64,000 bases of DNA from Chitinophagales bacterium (lineage in GTDB: Bacteria; Bacteroidota; Bacteroidia; Chitinophagales; Chitinophagaceae). The notes beneath the pieces were generated by a model. The model worked only from the letters and a program-made list of their open reading frames with translations. It had not been told where the DNA came from and ran no database searches. Both the position numbers and the translations under genes were made by a program. The stretch covers positions 23,254 through 87,253 of the forward strand of contig JAATGJ010000144.1 of assembly GCA_015654695.1 (NCBI GenBank), written 5' to 3'. Below are positions 54,058-62,868 of this stretch, one piece after another. Each line of letters opens with the position of its first letter. Positions within the stretch are counted from its first letter, which is position 1.

Positions 54058-54504
54058 ATGGATATACATCAAAATGTTGACATCTTATTAGTAGAGGATA
54101 ATCCTTATGAAGCGCAATTGACGATTCGGAGTTTTAAAAAAAGTAACCTGGCTAACGGGCTCCTGCATATTGATGACGGAGCAGAAGCCATGGATTTTAT
54201 TTTTAACCGTAATAAATACGCTGCCCGTAATTCAGAGAATATACCCAAGTTGATTTTGCTGGATTTGAAACTCCCTAAAGTCGGTGGCCTGGAAATTTTA
54301 AAAGCGATTAAGGAAGATCAGCGGACTAAAGTTATCCCGGTCATTGTTCTTACTTCTTCGAAAGAAGGGCCGGACATCAAAACCAGTTATGAGCTGGGGG
54401 TTAATAGTTATATCGTAAAGCCAGTAAATTTTGAATCGTTTTCAAAAGCAGTGGTGGAACTTGGTATGTACTGGATGTTTTTAAATGTACCCCCGTACAA
54501 TTAA
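54058..54504 (+). CDS. Rcp1-like single-domain response regulator
   Basis: A 148-residue receiver protein. [20 protein letters not shown] gives the acidic pair, [20 protein letters not shown] the phospho-Asp, [20 protein letters not shown] the switch Thr/Ser, and [11 protein letters not shown] the Lys. The C-terminal [10 protein letters not shown] is typical of Rcp1-type receivers. No output domain. It starts 12 nt after the kinase stop, the usual arrangement for phytochrome-like kinase and receiver pairs. Confidence 0.92.
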   Translation: MDIHQNVDILLVEDNPYEAQLTIRSFKKSNLANGLLHIDDGAEAMDFIFNRNKYAARNSENIPKLILLDLKLPKVGGLEILKAIKEDQRTKVIPVIVLTSSKEGPDIKTSYELGVNSYIVKPVNFESFSKAVVELGMYWMFLNVPPYN

Positions 54505-54545
54505 TAAGTGAACCTGATTCAAACTGCTAACATAAGGACTATGCT

Positions 54546-56741
54546 ATGAGCAATATGAAATTATTAATATTAGAAGATAGCCGCGATGATGCTGCCTTAA
54601 TACAGGCAACACTTAAACGGGCCGGGCTTCATTTTATTATAAAAGTAGTTGCTGAACGGGATGGCTTTATTGATGCCCTGGATTCTTTTGTCCCGGAATT
54701 CATTCTTAGTGATCATAGCCTTCCTGGGTTTTCCTCCACCCAGGCGCTTGCAATTGCCAGGGAAAAGCTGCCGCATGTTCCTTTTATTCTTGTTACCGGT
54801 ACTGTATCAGAAGAATTTGCCGCCAATATTATAAAATCAGGAGCCGACGATTATATTTTAAAAGACAGGTTGAAAAGATTACCCGTTGCCATTGGTGCTG
54901 CGTTAAAACAGCGGCGGGTAGAAAAAGAAAAAGAGGACGTAGTAGCAAAACTTATTCAGAGCGAAGAAAAATACCGCACCATTTTTTTGAAAAGTCCGCT
55001 TCCCAAATGGATCTATGATTTTGAAACACTCCGGTTCCTGGATGTCAATGAAGCGGCGATCCATCACTATGGATATACCCAGGAAGAATTTTTAAGCATG
55101 ACCATAAAAGATATCAGGTCCGCAAAAGATATAGAACTGCTTTTGAATGATCTCACCAAAATACCGGGTGATCCGGATATCCGGCAAGGCGCCTGGAAAC
55201 ATCTGAAAAAAAATGGGGAATTAATTATAGTGGAAACCACGGCGCATTCAATTGATTATAACAATATGAAAGCAAGAATGGTGGTGATCAATGATATTAC
55301 AGCAAAAATAAAAGCGGAACAGCAAAAGGAGTTTGACAGCAACAACCTCAAAGCTTTAATCAATAATACTAATGACCTGATGTGGAGCGTGGATAAAGAC
55401 CTTAAACTAATGACCTTCAATGATTCGTTCAATAAAACCATTGAATTAATGTCGGGTAAGCCACTTACAAAAGGAAGGGATATTCTTTCAACTCAATTCA
55501 CGGAAGATCAGTTGGTACGTTACAAAACATATTATGGGCGGGCCTTATCAGGTGAAACTTTTACCATCATTGATCATTTTGTTTCCCAGGTGGAGGTGTG
55601 GGCCGAGATTTCTTTTTATCCTATACGTCAGGGAGATGCCGTCATAGGAACCGCTTGTTTTTCACGTGATATTACTGAACGCAAAAAAGCAGAAGAAGAA
55701 CTGCGAAAAAGCAACGAACGGTTTAAATATGCCACACAGGCAACTTCGGATATTATATGGGAACAGAATTTTGAGACCAAAGAATACCTGGTGCACGAAG
55801 GCAAGGAAAAACTATTTGGCTTTAATAAGATACTGAACTGGCAACTGGGATTGGACGGAAAATCAATAGTAGAAGAAGACCGAAGAAGAGTAAGAAAAAG
55901 TTTTCTTGAAGCAAGAAAGGATCCGGCCTGTGAATTATGGCAGGATGAATATAGTGTCCATACTCCCGATAATACTATCCTGCATCTTATTAATCATGCT
56001 ATCTTATTCAGAAATGAACAGGGTAAAGCAATAAGGGCTATTGGAGCTATTACCGATATTACTGAAAAAAAGAAACTGGAAGCAGAGCTGTTTGAACAGC
56101 AAAGAAAAGAACAGTCAAAGATAACTGCGACGGCCCTGGAGGCGCAGGAAAAAGAACGCCATGCAATTGGCATGGAATTGCACGATAATGTAAACCAAAT
56201 ACTGGTAGGAACTAAATTATTATTATCTATGGTGAAAACCGATCCGGAAAAAAACAAAAACCTGGTAAACTCCTGCATGGATAACATTCAAAGTGCAGTT
56301 GATGAAAACAGGAAGATTGCCCATACGCTGGTCTCCCCGGATTTTGAAGCAAATATTCTTGCCGATCAAATATTTAATCTCACAGATAATATGCTGAAAA
56401 AAGCAGCCATAGATATTCATATTGATACGGCCAGTTTGCGTGAAGAATCGCTGAATGATGACCAGAAACTGGCTGTTTATCGTATCGCACAGGAACAATG
56501 CACTAATATTATTAAATATGCAAAGGCATCAGTGGTAAATATATCTCTCAGCACAGCTAATGACCTGTTCAGAATGATCATTGCTGACGATGGCATTGGT
56601 ATGGAAACTGGTAAAAAGACAAAAGGGATTGGTCTGAGAAACATCAATGGTCGGTTGAGTATTTTCAATGGCACTGCCAATATAAACACGGCTCCTGGTA
56701 AAGGATTTTCACTGGAGATAACAATTCCTTTAAAAAAATAA
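54546..56741 (+). CDS. Receiver-PAS-histidine kinase hybrid
   Basis: A 731-residue soluble kinase. Order: receiver (about 5-120, LILEDSRDDAALIQATLKRA, site Asp in FILSDHSLPG), three PAS domains (about 145-250, 270-385 and 395-515), then a HisKA_3 box ERHAIGMELHDNVNQIL (His546) and an ATPase domain (YRIAQEQCTNIIKYAK, IADDGIGMETG, GIGLRNINGRLS). It is 41 nt after the Rcp1-like gene. The receiver at the N-terminus suggests that the kinase is controlled by phosphate from another kinase, perhaps the one upstream. Confidence 0.9.
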   Translation: MSNMKLLILEDSRDDAALIQATLKRAGLHFIIKVVAERDGFIDALDSFVPEFILSDHSLPGFSSTQALAIAREKLPHVPFILVTGTVSEEFAANIIKSGADDYILKDRLKRLPVAIGAALKQRRVEKEKEDVVAKLIQSEEKYRTIFLKSPLPKWIYDFETLRFLDVNEAAIHHYGYTQEEFLSMTIKDIRSAKDIELLLNDLTKIPGDPDIRQGAWKHLKKNGELIIVETTAHSIDYNNMKARMVVINDITAKIKAEQQKEFDSNNLKALINNTNDLMWSVDKDLKLMTFNDSFNKTIELMSGKPLTKGRDILSTQFTEDQLVRYKTYYGRALSGETFTIIDHFVSQVEVWAEISFYPIRQGDAVIGTACFSRDITERKKAEEELRKSNERFKYATQATSDIIWEQNFETKEYLVHEGKEKLFGFNKILNWQLGLDGKSIVEEDRRRVRKSFLEARKDPACELWQDEYSVHTPDNTILHLINHAILFRNEQGKAIRAIGAITDITEKKKLEAELFEQQRKEQSKITATALEAQEKERHAIGMELHDNVNQILVGTKLLLSMVKTDPEKNKNLVNSCMDNIQSAVDENRKIAHTLVSPDFEANILADQIFNLTDNMLKKAAIDIHIDTASLREESLNDDQKLAVYRIAQEQCTNIIKYAKASVVNISLSTANDLFRMIIADDGIGMETGKKTKGIGLRNINGRLSIFNGTANINTAPGKGFSLEITIPLKK

Positions 56742-56934
56742 TAGCGTTAAGGGTTCTTTATATACAAAAATCGCCTCCATTATTGTCTGCAATGTGAATG
56801 TCACACCACTTACTTGAATTCAAAACAATAACAAAGAGTTGGTGAATATTAATCCTGGCCCGCAGTTTCCAGTATAACTGCGCAGCCTTTATACATTTGC
56901 CCTTTATTGGGGTGATATGATACAGGAAGAAAAT

Positions 56935-57723
56935 CTAAGCATTGGCCAGGGCCCTGTCAAGATGTACATAGCCGCCGTCAACATATAGTAGTTGCCCGGT
57001 AGTATGACTTGATCTGTCACTTAACAGGAATACCACAGCATTAGCGATCTCTTCTGCTGTTGTCATGCGGTTGCCCAGGGGTATCTTTGATTCGATCTCT
57101 TTTAATTTTTGCTGGGGGTCAGGTAATGTTTCTATCCATTTTGCATATAAAGGAGTAAAACATTCCGCAACTACCACTGCATTCACACGGATACCATATT
57201 TTAATAGTTCAACGGCCCATTCCCTTGTCAATGCATTGCGACCGCCATTGGAAGCAGCATAGGCGGAAGTATTGCCCTGGCCAGTGTCTGCGGTCTTCGA
57301 AGTAATATTGACGATAGCGCCTTTACTTTTAATCAGCGCCGGCAAAGAATGATGCGCCATAAGGTAATAATGCACTACATTTTTATGCAGGCTGCTCATG
57401 AATTTCTCATAATTGCCGCTTTCCAAACCAACGCCATCATTGACACCAGCATTGTTGACCAGGCCATCAATGCGACCAAATTTCTCTATCACTCTCTTTA
57501 CAGCAGCTTCACATTCTGCTGGTATAGATAATTCCGCTTTTATAGAAAAGGCATTACCTCCCGCTTTTTCAATAGCTTTCACTGTTACCCCGTTATCCTC
57601 CTCATTTCTTCCTATTATCACCGGGATAGCTGATTCAGCAGCCAGTACTTTTGAAATGCCTTCACCGATACCCTTTGCACCACCTGTTACTATAATGACT
57701 TTATTGCTTAATCCCAGTTCCAT
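56935..57723 (-). CDS. SDR oxidoreductase, likely L-fucose (or 6-deoxysugar) dehydrogenase
   Basis: A 262-residue short-chain dehydrogenase. The NAD(P) site TGGAKGIGEGISKVLA, NNAG in LVNNAGVNDG, and the catalytic Ser/Tyr/Lys region (with SAYAASNGGRNALTREW) mark the family; note that the usual YxxxK reads YAASN, so the catalytic Lys is replaced by Asn here. The next gene is a fuconolactonase-like amidohydrolase, so oxidation of L-fucose or L-rhamnose at C1 to the lactone is likely. Last gene of a minus-strand unit. Confidence 0.8.
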   Translation of the reverse strand: MELGLSNKVIIVTGGAKGIGEGISKVLAAESAIPVIIGRNEEDNGVTVKAIEKAGGNAFSIKAELSIPAECEAAVKRVIEKFGRIDGLVNNAGVNDGVGLESGNYEKFMSSLHKNVVHYYLMAHHSLPALIKSKGAIVNITSKTADTGQGNTSAYAASNGGRNALTREWAVELLKYGIRVNAVVVAECFTPLYAKWIETLPDPQQKLKEIESKIPLGNRMTTAEEIANAVVFLLSDRSSHTTGQLLYVDGGYVHLDRALANA

Positions 57724-57733
57724 TGTTTATTAA

Positions 57734-58564
57734 TTAGAGGTTATAAAACTTAATGGCATTGCTGCCGAAAAATAGTTCCTGTTCATTTTTTGTAAAAGAA
57801 GAAAAATGATCTTTTACAATGTTTACTGCATTTTCATACGACCCCGCTACCAGGCATACCGGCCAGTCGGATCCATACATGATACGGTTTACTCCAAACG
57901 CTTCTACCACTGTATTTATATAGGGTATAAAGTCTTGTGGTTTCCATTGTTTCCAGTCAGCTTCTGTCATCATGCCTGATATTTTGCAATACACGTTTTC
58001 ATATCGGGCAACATCTTCAATGTCTTTCTTCCACTCCTCTATCTTGTTATCTTTTATATACGGCTTTGCAATATGGTCAATGACAAAAGGCTGGTCAGGA
58101 AAAGATTTTACAAATTCAACCGTATGCTTTAGCTGGTCAGGAAAGATAAGTATGTCGTAAGTGAAATTATATTTTTTAAGCAGTCCTGTTCCTTTCATGA
58201 AGGAAGGTTGCAGCATAAATGCCCTGTCTTTTTCACCCTGCAATACATGACGGAAGCCTTTTATTTTTTTGAACTGGCTGTAATGATCTAATCTTTCTTC
58301 AACCCATGATGACCGCAGATCAACCCAGCCAACTATTCCTTTGATGAAATCATGGTTCGCCGCATTGCCCAGTTGAAATTCGTTTTCAATTTCTGTTTGA
58401 TCAGACTGAACCGTTACACACCCATCAAAACCATTTTCCTCTAAAATTGGTTTAAGGTCATCTGGTAAAAAATCTTTTTGTATCACTGACATCTCATCAT
58501 TGATCCAGCTATCTCTTACCGGATCAAATTTCCAGAAATGCTGGTGGCTGTCAATGCGCAGCAT
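57734..58564 (-). CDS. L-fuconolactonase-like amidohydrolase
   Basis: A 276-residue amidohydrolase with the metal-type start MLRIDSHQHFWKFD and the later YGSDWPVCLVAG, as in sugar lactonases (fuconolactonase, rhamnonolactonase, COG3618). It would open the lactone made by the SDR. The ATG at 58564 overlaps the upstream hydrolase stop by 14 nt; GTG at 58573 is possible. The specific sugar cannot be decided from the sequence. Confidence 0.82.
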   Translation of the reverse strand: MLRIDSHQHFWKFDPVRDSWINDEMSVIQKDFLPDDLKPILEENGFDGCVTVQSDQTEIENEFQLGNAANHDFIKGIVGWVDLRSSWVEERLDHYSQFKKIKGFRHVLQGEKDRAFMLQPSFMKGTGLLKKYNFTYDILIFPDQLKHTVEFVKSFPDQPFVIDHIAKPYIKDNKIEEWKKDIEDVARYENVYCKISGMMTEADWKQWKPQDFIPYINTVVEAFGVNRIMYGSDWPVCLVAGSYENAVNIVKDHFSSFTKNEQELFFGSNAIKFYNL

Positions 58565-59408
58565 AAGCAACACATTTTTGCCTGGATATTCCTAATCCGT
58601 CAATACCGAGCTCCATTGTATCGCCTGGTTGTAAATACAACGGGGGATTCATGCCGAGTCCAACGCCGGGAGGCGTTCCGGTGGAGATCACATCACCGGA
58701 TAATAAGGTCATAAAATGACTGACATAGGAAACGACAGTTGCGATAGTAAAAACAAAAGTAGAAGTGCTGCCATCCTGCATGGTCTTTCCGTTTAGCGTT
58801 AACCATAACCGGAGATTATTGGGATCTGCAATTTCATCTTTTGTTACCAGCCAGGGACCAAGGGGAGCAAATGTATCGCAACCTTTGCCTTTATCCCAGG
58901 TACCGCTTCTTTCGAGTTGAAATTCTCTTTCGCTCAGATCATTATGCAGACAATAGCCCGCCACATATTCCATAGCCTTGCTTTCTTCTACATAGCTGGC
59001 TTTCTTTCCGATCACTACTGCCAGTTCCACTTCCCAGTCCGTCTTTTTTGAATTTTTGGGAATGACTACATCATCATACGGCCCGGAGAGAGCTGTAGTT
59101 GATTTCATGAATATAACAGGTTCGGATGGGATAGTTGCTCCTGTTTCTTTTGCATGATCAGCATAATTTAAACCGATACAGACGATCTTAGAAGGCCTTG
59201 CTACCGGCGATCCGATACGAACACCGGGCGATAGTTTTTTTAAACTGCTTTTATTGTCAGCGATATATTTTCCCAAACGTTCCAACCCGTTTGTTTCAAA
59301 GAATTGTTCGTTATAATCTTCACCCAGAGCTGTTACATCATAATAGATTTCATCAATTACAACTCCCGGTTTTTCCTTATTAATTTCTCCGTGCCTGATA
59401 AGTTTCAT
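58551..59408 (-). CDS. Fumarylacetoacetate hydrolase-family protein, likely 2,4-diketo-3-deoxy-sugar-acid hydrolase
   Basis: A 285-residue FAH-family enzyme: KIVCIGLNYADHAKETGATI and PVIFMKSTTALSGPYDDV at the start, the metal-site DWEVELAVVIGKKA, and the C-terminal DVISTGTPPGVGLGM. In the non-phosphorylative L-fucose and L-rhamnose routes a FAH enzyme splits 2,4-diketo-3-deoxy acid to pyruvate and lactate, which fits the neighbours. Its stop overlaps the lactonase start. Confidence 0.83.
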   Translation of the reverse strand: MKLIRHGEINKEKPGVVIDEIYYDVTALGEDYNEQFFETNGLERLGKYIADNKSSLKKLSPGVRIGSPVARPSKIVCIGLNYADHAKETGATIPSEPVIFMKSTTALSGPYDDVVIPKNSKKTDWEVELAVVIGKKASYVEESKAMEYVAGYCLHNDLSEREFQLERSGTWDKGKGCDTFAPLGPWLVTKDEIADPNNLRLWLTLNGKTMQDGSTSTFVFTIATVVSYVSHFMTLLSGDVISTGTPPGVGLGMNPPLYLQPGDTMELGIDGLGISRQKCVAYAAH

Positions 59409-59449
59409 TACTGTTATTTTTAAGTAAATCCGATTTTAGGGTTCTTAAG

Positions 59450-59467
59450 CCCCTCCTTCGGAGGGGG
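59450..59467. repeat. CCCCTCC/GGAGGGG hairpin between two sugar genes
   Basis: CCCCTCC, loop TTC, GGAGGGG, preceded by TTAAG and followed by TTTGGGG. This resembles dispersed repeats common in Bacteroidota genomes (recall). On the minus strand it lies between the SDR at 59478-60248 and the FAH gene. Confidence 0.5.
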
Positions 59468-59477
59468 TTTGGGGAAG

Positions 59478-60248
59478 CTAATTACTCAATTTTAAAAATC
59501 CTCCGTCAATAGGATAATCACAACCCGTGATAAATGATGCCTCGTCGCTGCACAGGTATAATGCTAGGTATGCTATCTCTTCCGGCTCAGCCATTCTGCC
59601 GATTGGCTGAGCTTTGGATAATTTTTCAAACATCTCTTTTTCTTTGCCGGGATAATTCTTCGTCAAAAATCCATCTACAAATGGGGTATGCACACGGGCG
59701 GGAGAGATGCAATTGCAACGGATATTATGGTTGATATAGTCCTTAGCAGTCGAGAGGGTCATTCCCACTACGGCGCCTTTTGTCATAGAATAAGCGAACC
59801 GATCGGGAATACCTGATGAAGAGGCAATAGACGCCATATTTAAAATGACGCCACCTGTTCTTTTCATTACCGGTATTACTTCATGCAGGCAATTATACAC
59901 ACCTTTGATATTTACATTGAACAAACGAATAAGGTCTTCTTCCGACGTTGTTTCTGCATTTCCTATATGGGCGATGCCGGCATTATTAACGAGGATGTGG
60001 ATGTGACTGCCAGTTGCTGTAATAGATGCAACAATTTTTTTTATTCCCTGCTGGTCGGATATGTTGCAGGCATGAAAGAAAGAGCTTCCACCGCTTGCAT
60101 TTATTTCCTCAACAACAGTTTTTGCATTTTCGTCCAGGTCAAGAATATGAACAGAACTGCCCTGGCGGGCAAATAAGATGGCAATGGCTTTACCGATGCC
60201 GCTTCCGCCACCAGTAATGATGGCTGTTTTATCTTTCAGGCTAAACAT
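59478..60248 (-). CDS. SDR oxidoreductase, likely 2-keto-3-deoxy-sugar-acid 4-dehydrogenase
   Basis: A 256-residue short-chain dehydrogenase. The NAD site is TGGGSGIGKAIAILFARQG, NNAG is in LVNNAGIAHIGNAETT, and the catalytic Ser/Tyr/Lys appears as SIASSSG and YSMTKGAVVGMT. Unlike the SDR at 56935 it has the full YxxxK. In the fucose/rhamnose route an SDR oxidises 2-keto-3-deoxy acid to the 2,4-diketo form, the substrate of the FAH enzyme two genes on. ATG at 60248 is used; TTG at 60257 is possible. Confidence 0.8.
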   Translation of the reverse strand: MFSLKDKTAIITGGGSGIGKAIAILFARQGSSVHILDLDENAKTVVEEINASGGSSFFHACNISDQQGIKKIVASITATGSHIHILVNNAGIAHIGNAETTSEEDLIRLFNVNIKGVYNCLHEVIPVMKRTGGVILNMASIASSSGIPDRFAYSMTKGAVVGMTLSTAKDYINHNIRCNCISPARVHTPFVDGFLTKNYPGKEKEMFEKLSKAQPIGRMAEPEEIAYLALYLCSDEASFITGCDYPIDGGFLKLSN

Positions 60249-60280
60249 TCGTTTCAATTATAATAACTAATTCCCTGGTC

Positions 60281-60955
60281 TCAATGGGGACCTGCGGTAA
60301 AATTCAGGGAATACTTATTGATATCAAATTTATTGTAATCATTTATAAATGCCACAATATTATTATAACCCTCAAACTCTTCTTTGCTGTGCATAGTGGT
60401 AATGACCACGCAATCCATACCGGCGTTTTGCGCTGTTTCTACTCCCTTTGGCGCATCTTCAAATACCAAACAATTTTTTGCATTGACCCCTACAGCTTTT
60501 GCACACCTGTCGTACGTTTCCGGGTTTGGTTTGCTATGCAGTACATCATCGGCGCTGATTATAGCATCAAAATATTTCCTGATATGCAAACCATCCACTA
60601 CAAAGTCAATATTATATAAAATTGCGGCAGAACCTATAGCCAATTTTATCCCATTCTTATGCGATCTTACCAAAAGTGTATCTAATCCTTTTATCAGTTC
60701 CAGGTGGGGCCTGAACTCCTGCTGGTATTGCTTTTCTTTTTCAATACTGATCTTATCCTTTTCTTTTTGTGTGAACCTGCCGGGAAATACCCGTTCCAGT
60801 AATTCACCGTTTTTGCCATAACATTCTTCTTTTACCTTTTCAATGGAAATACCAGCGCCCAGTTCATTGAAGATGCGATGCCATGCTTTAATGTGATAAT
60901 GCATGTCGTCAATCATGGTGCCATTAAGATCAAACAGGAAAGCTTTGTACTTCAT
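60281..60955 (-). CDS. HAD-family phosphatase/beta-phosphoglucomutase-like, altered motif I
   Basis: A 224-residue HAD hydrolase with the cap fold of beta-phosphoglucomutases (MIDDMHYHIKAWHRIFNELG; HSKPNPETYDRCAKAVGVNA; CLVFEDAPKGVETAQNAGMD). Motif I reads FDLNGT, so the second Asp of DxD is Asn. In classical HAD enzymes that Asp is the acid/base, so activity may be altered or different. First gene of the minus-strand sugar unit, 24 nt before the SDR gene. Confidence 0.8.
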   Translation of the reverse strand: MKYKAFLFDLNGTMIDDMHYHIKAWHRIFNELGAGISIEKVKEECYGKNGELLERVFPGRFTQKEKDKISIEKEKQYQQEFRPHLELIKGLDTLLVRSHKNGIKLAIGSAAILYNIDFVVDGLHIRKYFDAIISADDVLHSKPNPETYDRCAKAVGVNAKNCLVFEDAPKGVETAQNAGMDCVVITTMHSKEEFEGYNNIVAFINDYNKFDINKYSLNFTAGPH

Positions 60956-61449
60956 TTACTGAAATTTTGCAGGGTGACAATTTCAGCAAGCAACGGGAAT
61001 GCAATAATCGGTAAAAATCCTCTTAGAGCGAATTAAAAGAGAATGAATTTACTTGTCAGCTACGATTATTTTTTGTTTAACTGACAGATGTTCGTCAGTA
61101 ATGACCATATTATACAGATCATGCCTGTAGCGCATCTTCTAATAATAGGCCGGTACCGCTATTAAAAGGAATAGCCGCATTTCCGACAGTGAGTTTTGCA
61201 GCTCATTCCACAAAAAGGACTGTTCGTATAACAAAAATACCCATTCGCTAAACCCTCACTTTTTTCCCGGTATTCAATGCGTTTCTTTGTACTGTAATCG
61301 GAACATTAACCTTATATCTTACCTGATCTGAAAATTCTTTCTCAATAGCAGTAGTTTGGGTTTCTTATGTGAACGGCCCCGGATTCTTCCAGGGCTTCTC
61401 TTTTTTTACAAAGTTCCTCCTGTAACTTTGATTCATAAAAAGAATTGTT
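60956..61449. other. 494-bp intergenic region
   Basis: Between the divergent HAD and DUF6728 genes. Open frames on the minus strand here have no family support. A promoter-like TAACTTTG is at 61423. Otherwise nothing is recognised; the missing sugar-acid dehydratase is not here. Confidence 0.5.
61423..61430 (+). promoter_or_regulatory. Likely -7 element of the DUF6728 gene
   Basis: TAACTTTG matches TAnnTTTG exactly and lies 19 nt before the ATG at 61450. A clear TTTG at the -33 spacing is absent. Confidence 0.5.
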
Positions 61450-61614
61450 ATGGGAGTCTGGAATCAAATTGCAGAATACCTCTACCTGAAAAAGAAAGAT
61501 CCCAACCGGCCGAAAGACAAATGGATAGGTTATATGCATGGCATCAACAGGATCAGCCTGCTGGTTTTTATCCTCTGTCTTATCATTCTTGCTATTAAAT
61601 TGCTGAGGAAATAA
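61450..61614 (+). CDS. DUF6728 small membrane protein
   Basis: A 54-residue protein: MGVWNQIAEYLYLKKKDPN, KWIGYMHGINRIS, then one hydrophobic helix (LLVFILCLIILAIKLL). The N-terminal EYLYLKKKDP block matches the Bacteroidota DUF6728 family as I recall it; its function is unknown. Its last 20 nt overlap the end of the convergent lpxB. Confidence 0.8.
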   Translation: MGVWNQIAEYLYLKKKDPNRPKDKWIGYMHGINRISLLVFILCLIILAIKLLRK

Positions 61615-62731
61615 AAGTGTACACAGACAGGGCTGCTTTGGCTGACGCATTGCCTCCTTCGCTGAGTAAGCGTTTCAGGGCTGCATAATCTTGCTGCAAT
61701 GCTTTTATCCGTTGTTCATCGGTGAGCAATTCGTGTAACTCCTGTTTTAAGTTTTCAACCGTCATTGCTTCCTGTATAAATTCTTTTACTACCAGCTTGT
61801 CCATGATCAGGTTGACCAGTGAAATGTATTTTACTTTTACCAGCCGTTTCCCTATCTGGTAGGAAAGAAATGAACCTTTGTAACAAACTGCTTCGGGTAC
61901 GCCAAACAATGCGGTTTCCAGCGTGGCTGTACCGGATGTTACCAACGCGGCTTTGGCCTGCAGCAGCAGATCATAAGTTTTATTTTTTGCCATGCCGACA
62001 TTGGGGTATTGATCCGTGAACGTCTTATAAAATTCATCTTCTACCGCCGGAGCCTGCGCCACTACGAACTGATGGCCCGGAAAATATTTACACACTCCGA
62101 GCATGACAGGAAGTTTTTTAGCGATCTCCTGTTTCCTGCTCCCTGGCAGTAATGCAATAATTTCTCCTTCGAAAAAATTGTCGCTCGTTCCTTGTTCCTT
62201 GCTCCTTGTTCCTTGTGCCTTGTGCCTTTCTACCACTTCCACCAGCGGATGCCCCACATATTCTACATCCCAGTTCCATCTGTTTTTAAAATAGTCTTTT
62301 TCAAAAGGGAGTATCACCAGCATCTTATCAATACATTCTTTCATCATCTTCACCCGGTTTTCCTTCCAGGCCCATACCTGCGGACTGATATAATAGATCA
62401 CTTTTAATCCCTGTTGTTTTGCCCATTTTGCAATCCGTAGATTAAAGCCAGGATAGTCAATAAGAATTAATACATCGGGTTTGTATTGGTGAATATCTTC
62501 TTTGCAGAAATCAAGATTGCGGAAAATGGTTCGCAGGTTCATCACTACTTCAGTAAAACCCATAAAGGCAAGATCACGATAATGTTTTACCAGGTCACCA
62601 CCCGCTTCCTGCATTTTATCGCCACCCCAGCAGCGAATGGAAGCGGTGTCATCCAGCTTCTTTAGTTCTTTTACCAGGTTGCTGCCGTGCAGATCGCCAG
62701 ATGCTTCGCCTGCTATGATGTAGTATTTCAT
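61595..62731 (-). CDS. lpxB: Lipid-A-disaccharide synthase
   Basis: A 378-residue glycosyltransferase making the lipid A disaccharide from UDP-2,3-diacylglucosamine and lipid X. Motifs: YIIAGEASGDLHGSNLVKEL, RCWGGDKMQEAGGDLVKHYR, SPQVWAWKENRVKMMKECID and IALLPGSRKQEIAKKLPVML are typical. Within it a 42-bp tandem repeat (62187-62228) encodes HKAQGTRSKEQGTS, an insertion between the two halves of the enzyme at about residues 168-181. The 3' end overlaps the DUF6728 gene by 20 nt. Confidence 0.95.
   Translation of the reverse strand: MKYYIIAGEASGDLHGSNLVKELKKLDDTASIRCWGGDKMQEAGGDLVKHYRDLAFMGFTEVVMNLRTIFRNLDFCKEDIHQYKPDVLILIDYPGFNLRIAKWAKQQGLKVIYYISPQVWAWKENRVKMMKECIDKMLVILPFEKDYFKNRWNWDVEYVGHPLVEVVERHKAQGTRSKEQGTSDNFFEGEIIALLPGSRKQEIAKKLPVMLGVCKYFPGHQFVVAQAPAVEDEFYKTFTDQYPNVGMAKNKTYDLLLQAKAALVTSGTATLETALFGVPEAVCYKGSFLSYQIGKRLVKVKYISLVNLIMDKLVVKEFIQEAMTVENLKQELHELLTDEQRIKALQQDYAALKRLLSEGGNASAKAALSVYTFISSAI
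62187..62228. repeat. Six tandem 7-bp units inside lpxB
   Basis: GTTCCTT, GTTCCTT, GCTCCTT, GTTCCTT, GTGCCTT, GTGCCTT on the + strand. 6 x 7 = 42 bp, so the frame is kept only in multiples of three units. Confidence 0.9.
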
Positions 62732-62741
62732 GTCAATCCCT

Positions 62742-62761
62742 GCTCCACCATCTGGCGGAGC
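62742..62761 (-). repeat. GC-rich hairpin in the lpxB leader
   Basis: GCTCCACC and GGCGGAGC pair with one mismatch on the + strand; on the minus strand this becomes a G-U pair. It starts 11 nt upstream of the lpxB ATG and carries the CCGCC-type core seen elsewhere. Confidence 0.4.
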
Positions 62762-62868
62762 GTTTTAAAATTCGTCATTGATTAAAGAAATCTAAAGATA
62801 TGAAAGATGAAATGCTCTTCATATTCAAACCTGATGGAAGGATTAGTCTTCTTTTAGGAGCTAGTGGT

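Noticed and set aside
61342..61650. 102-residue minus-strand frame covering DUF6728
   Set aside because: Shadow of DUF6728 and of the lpxB end; composition not protein-like.
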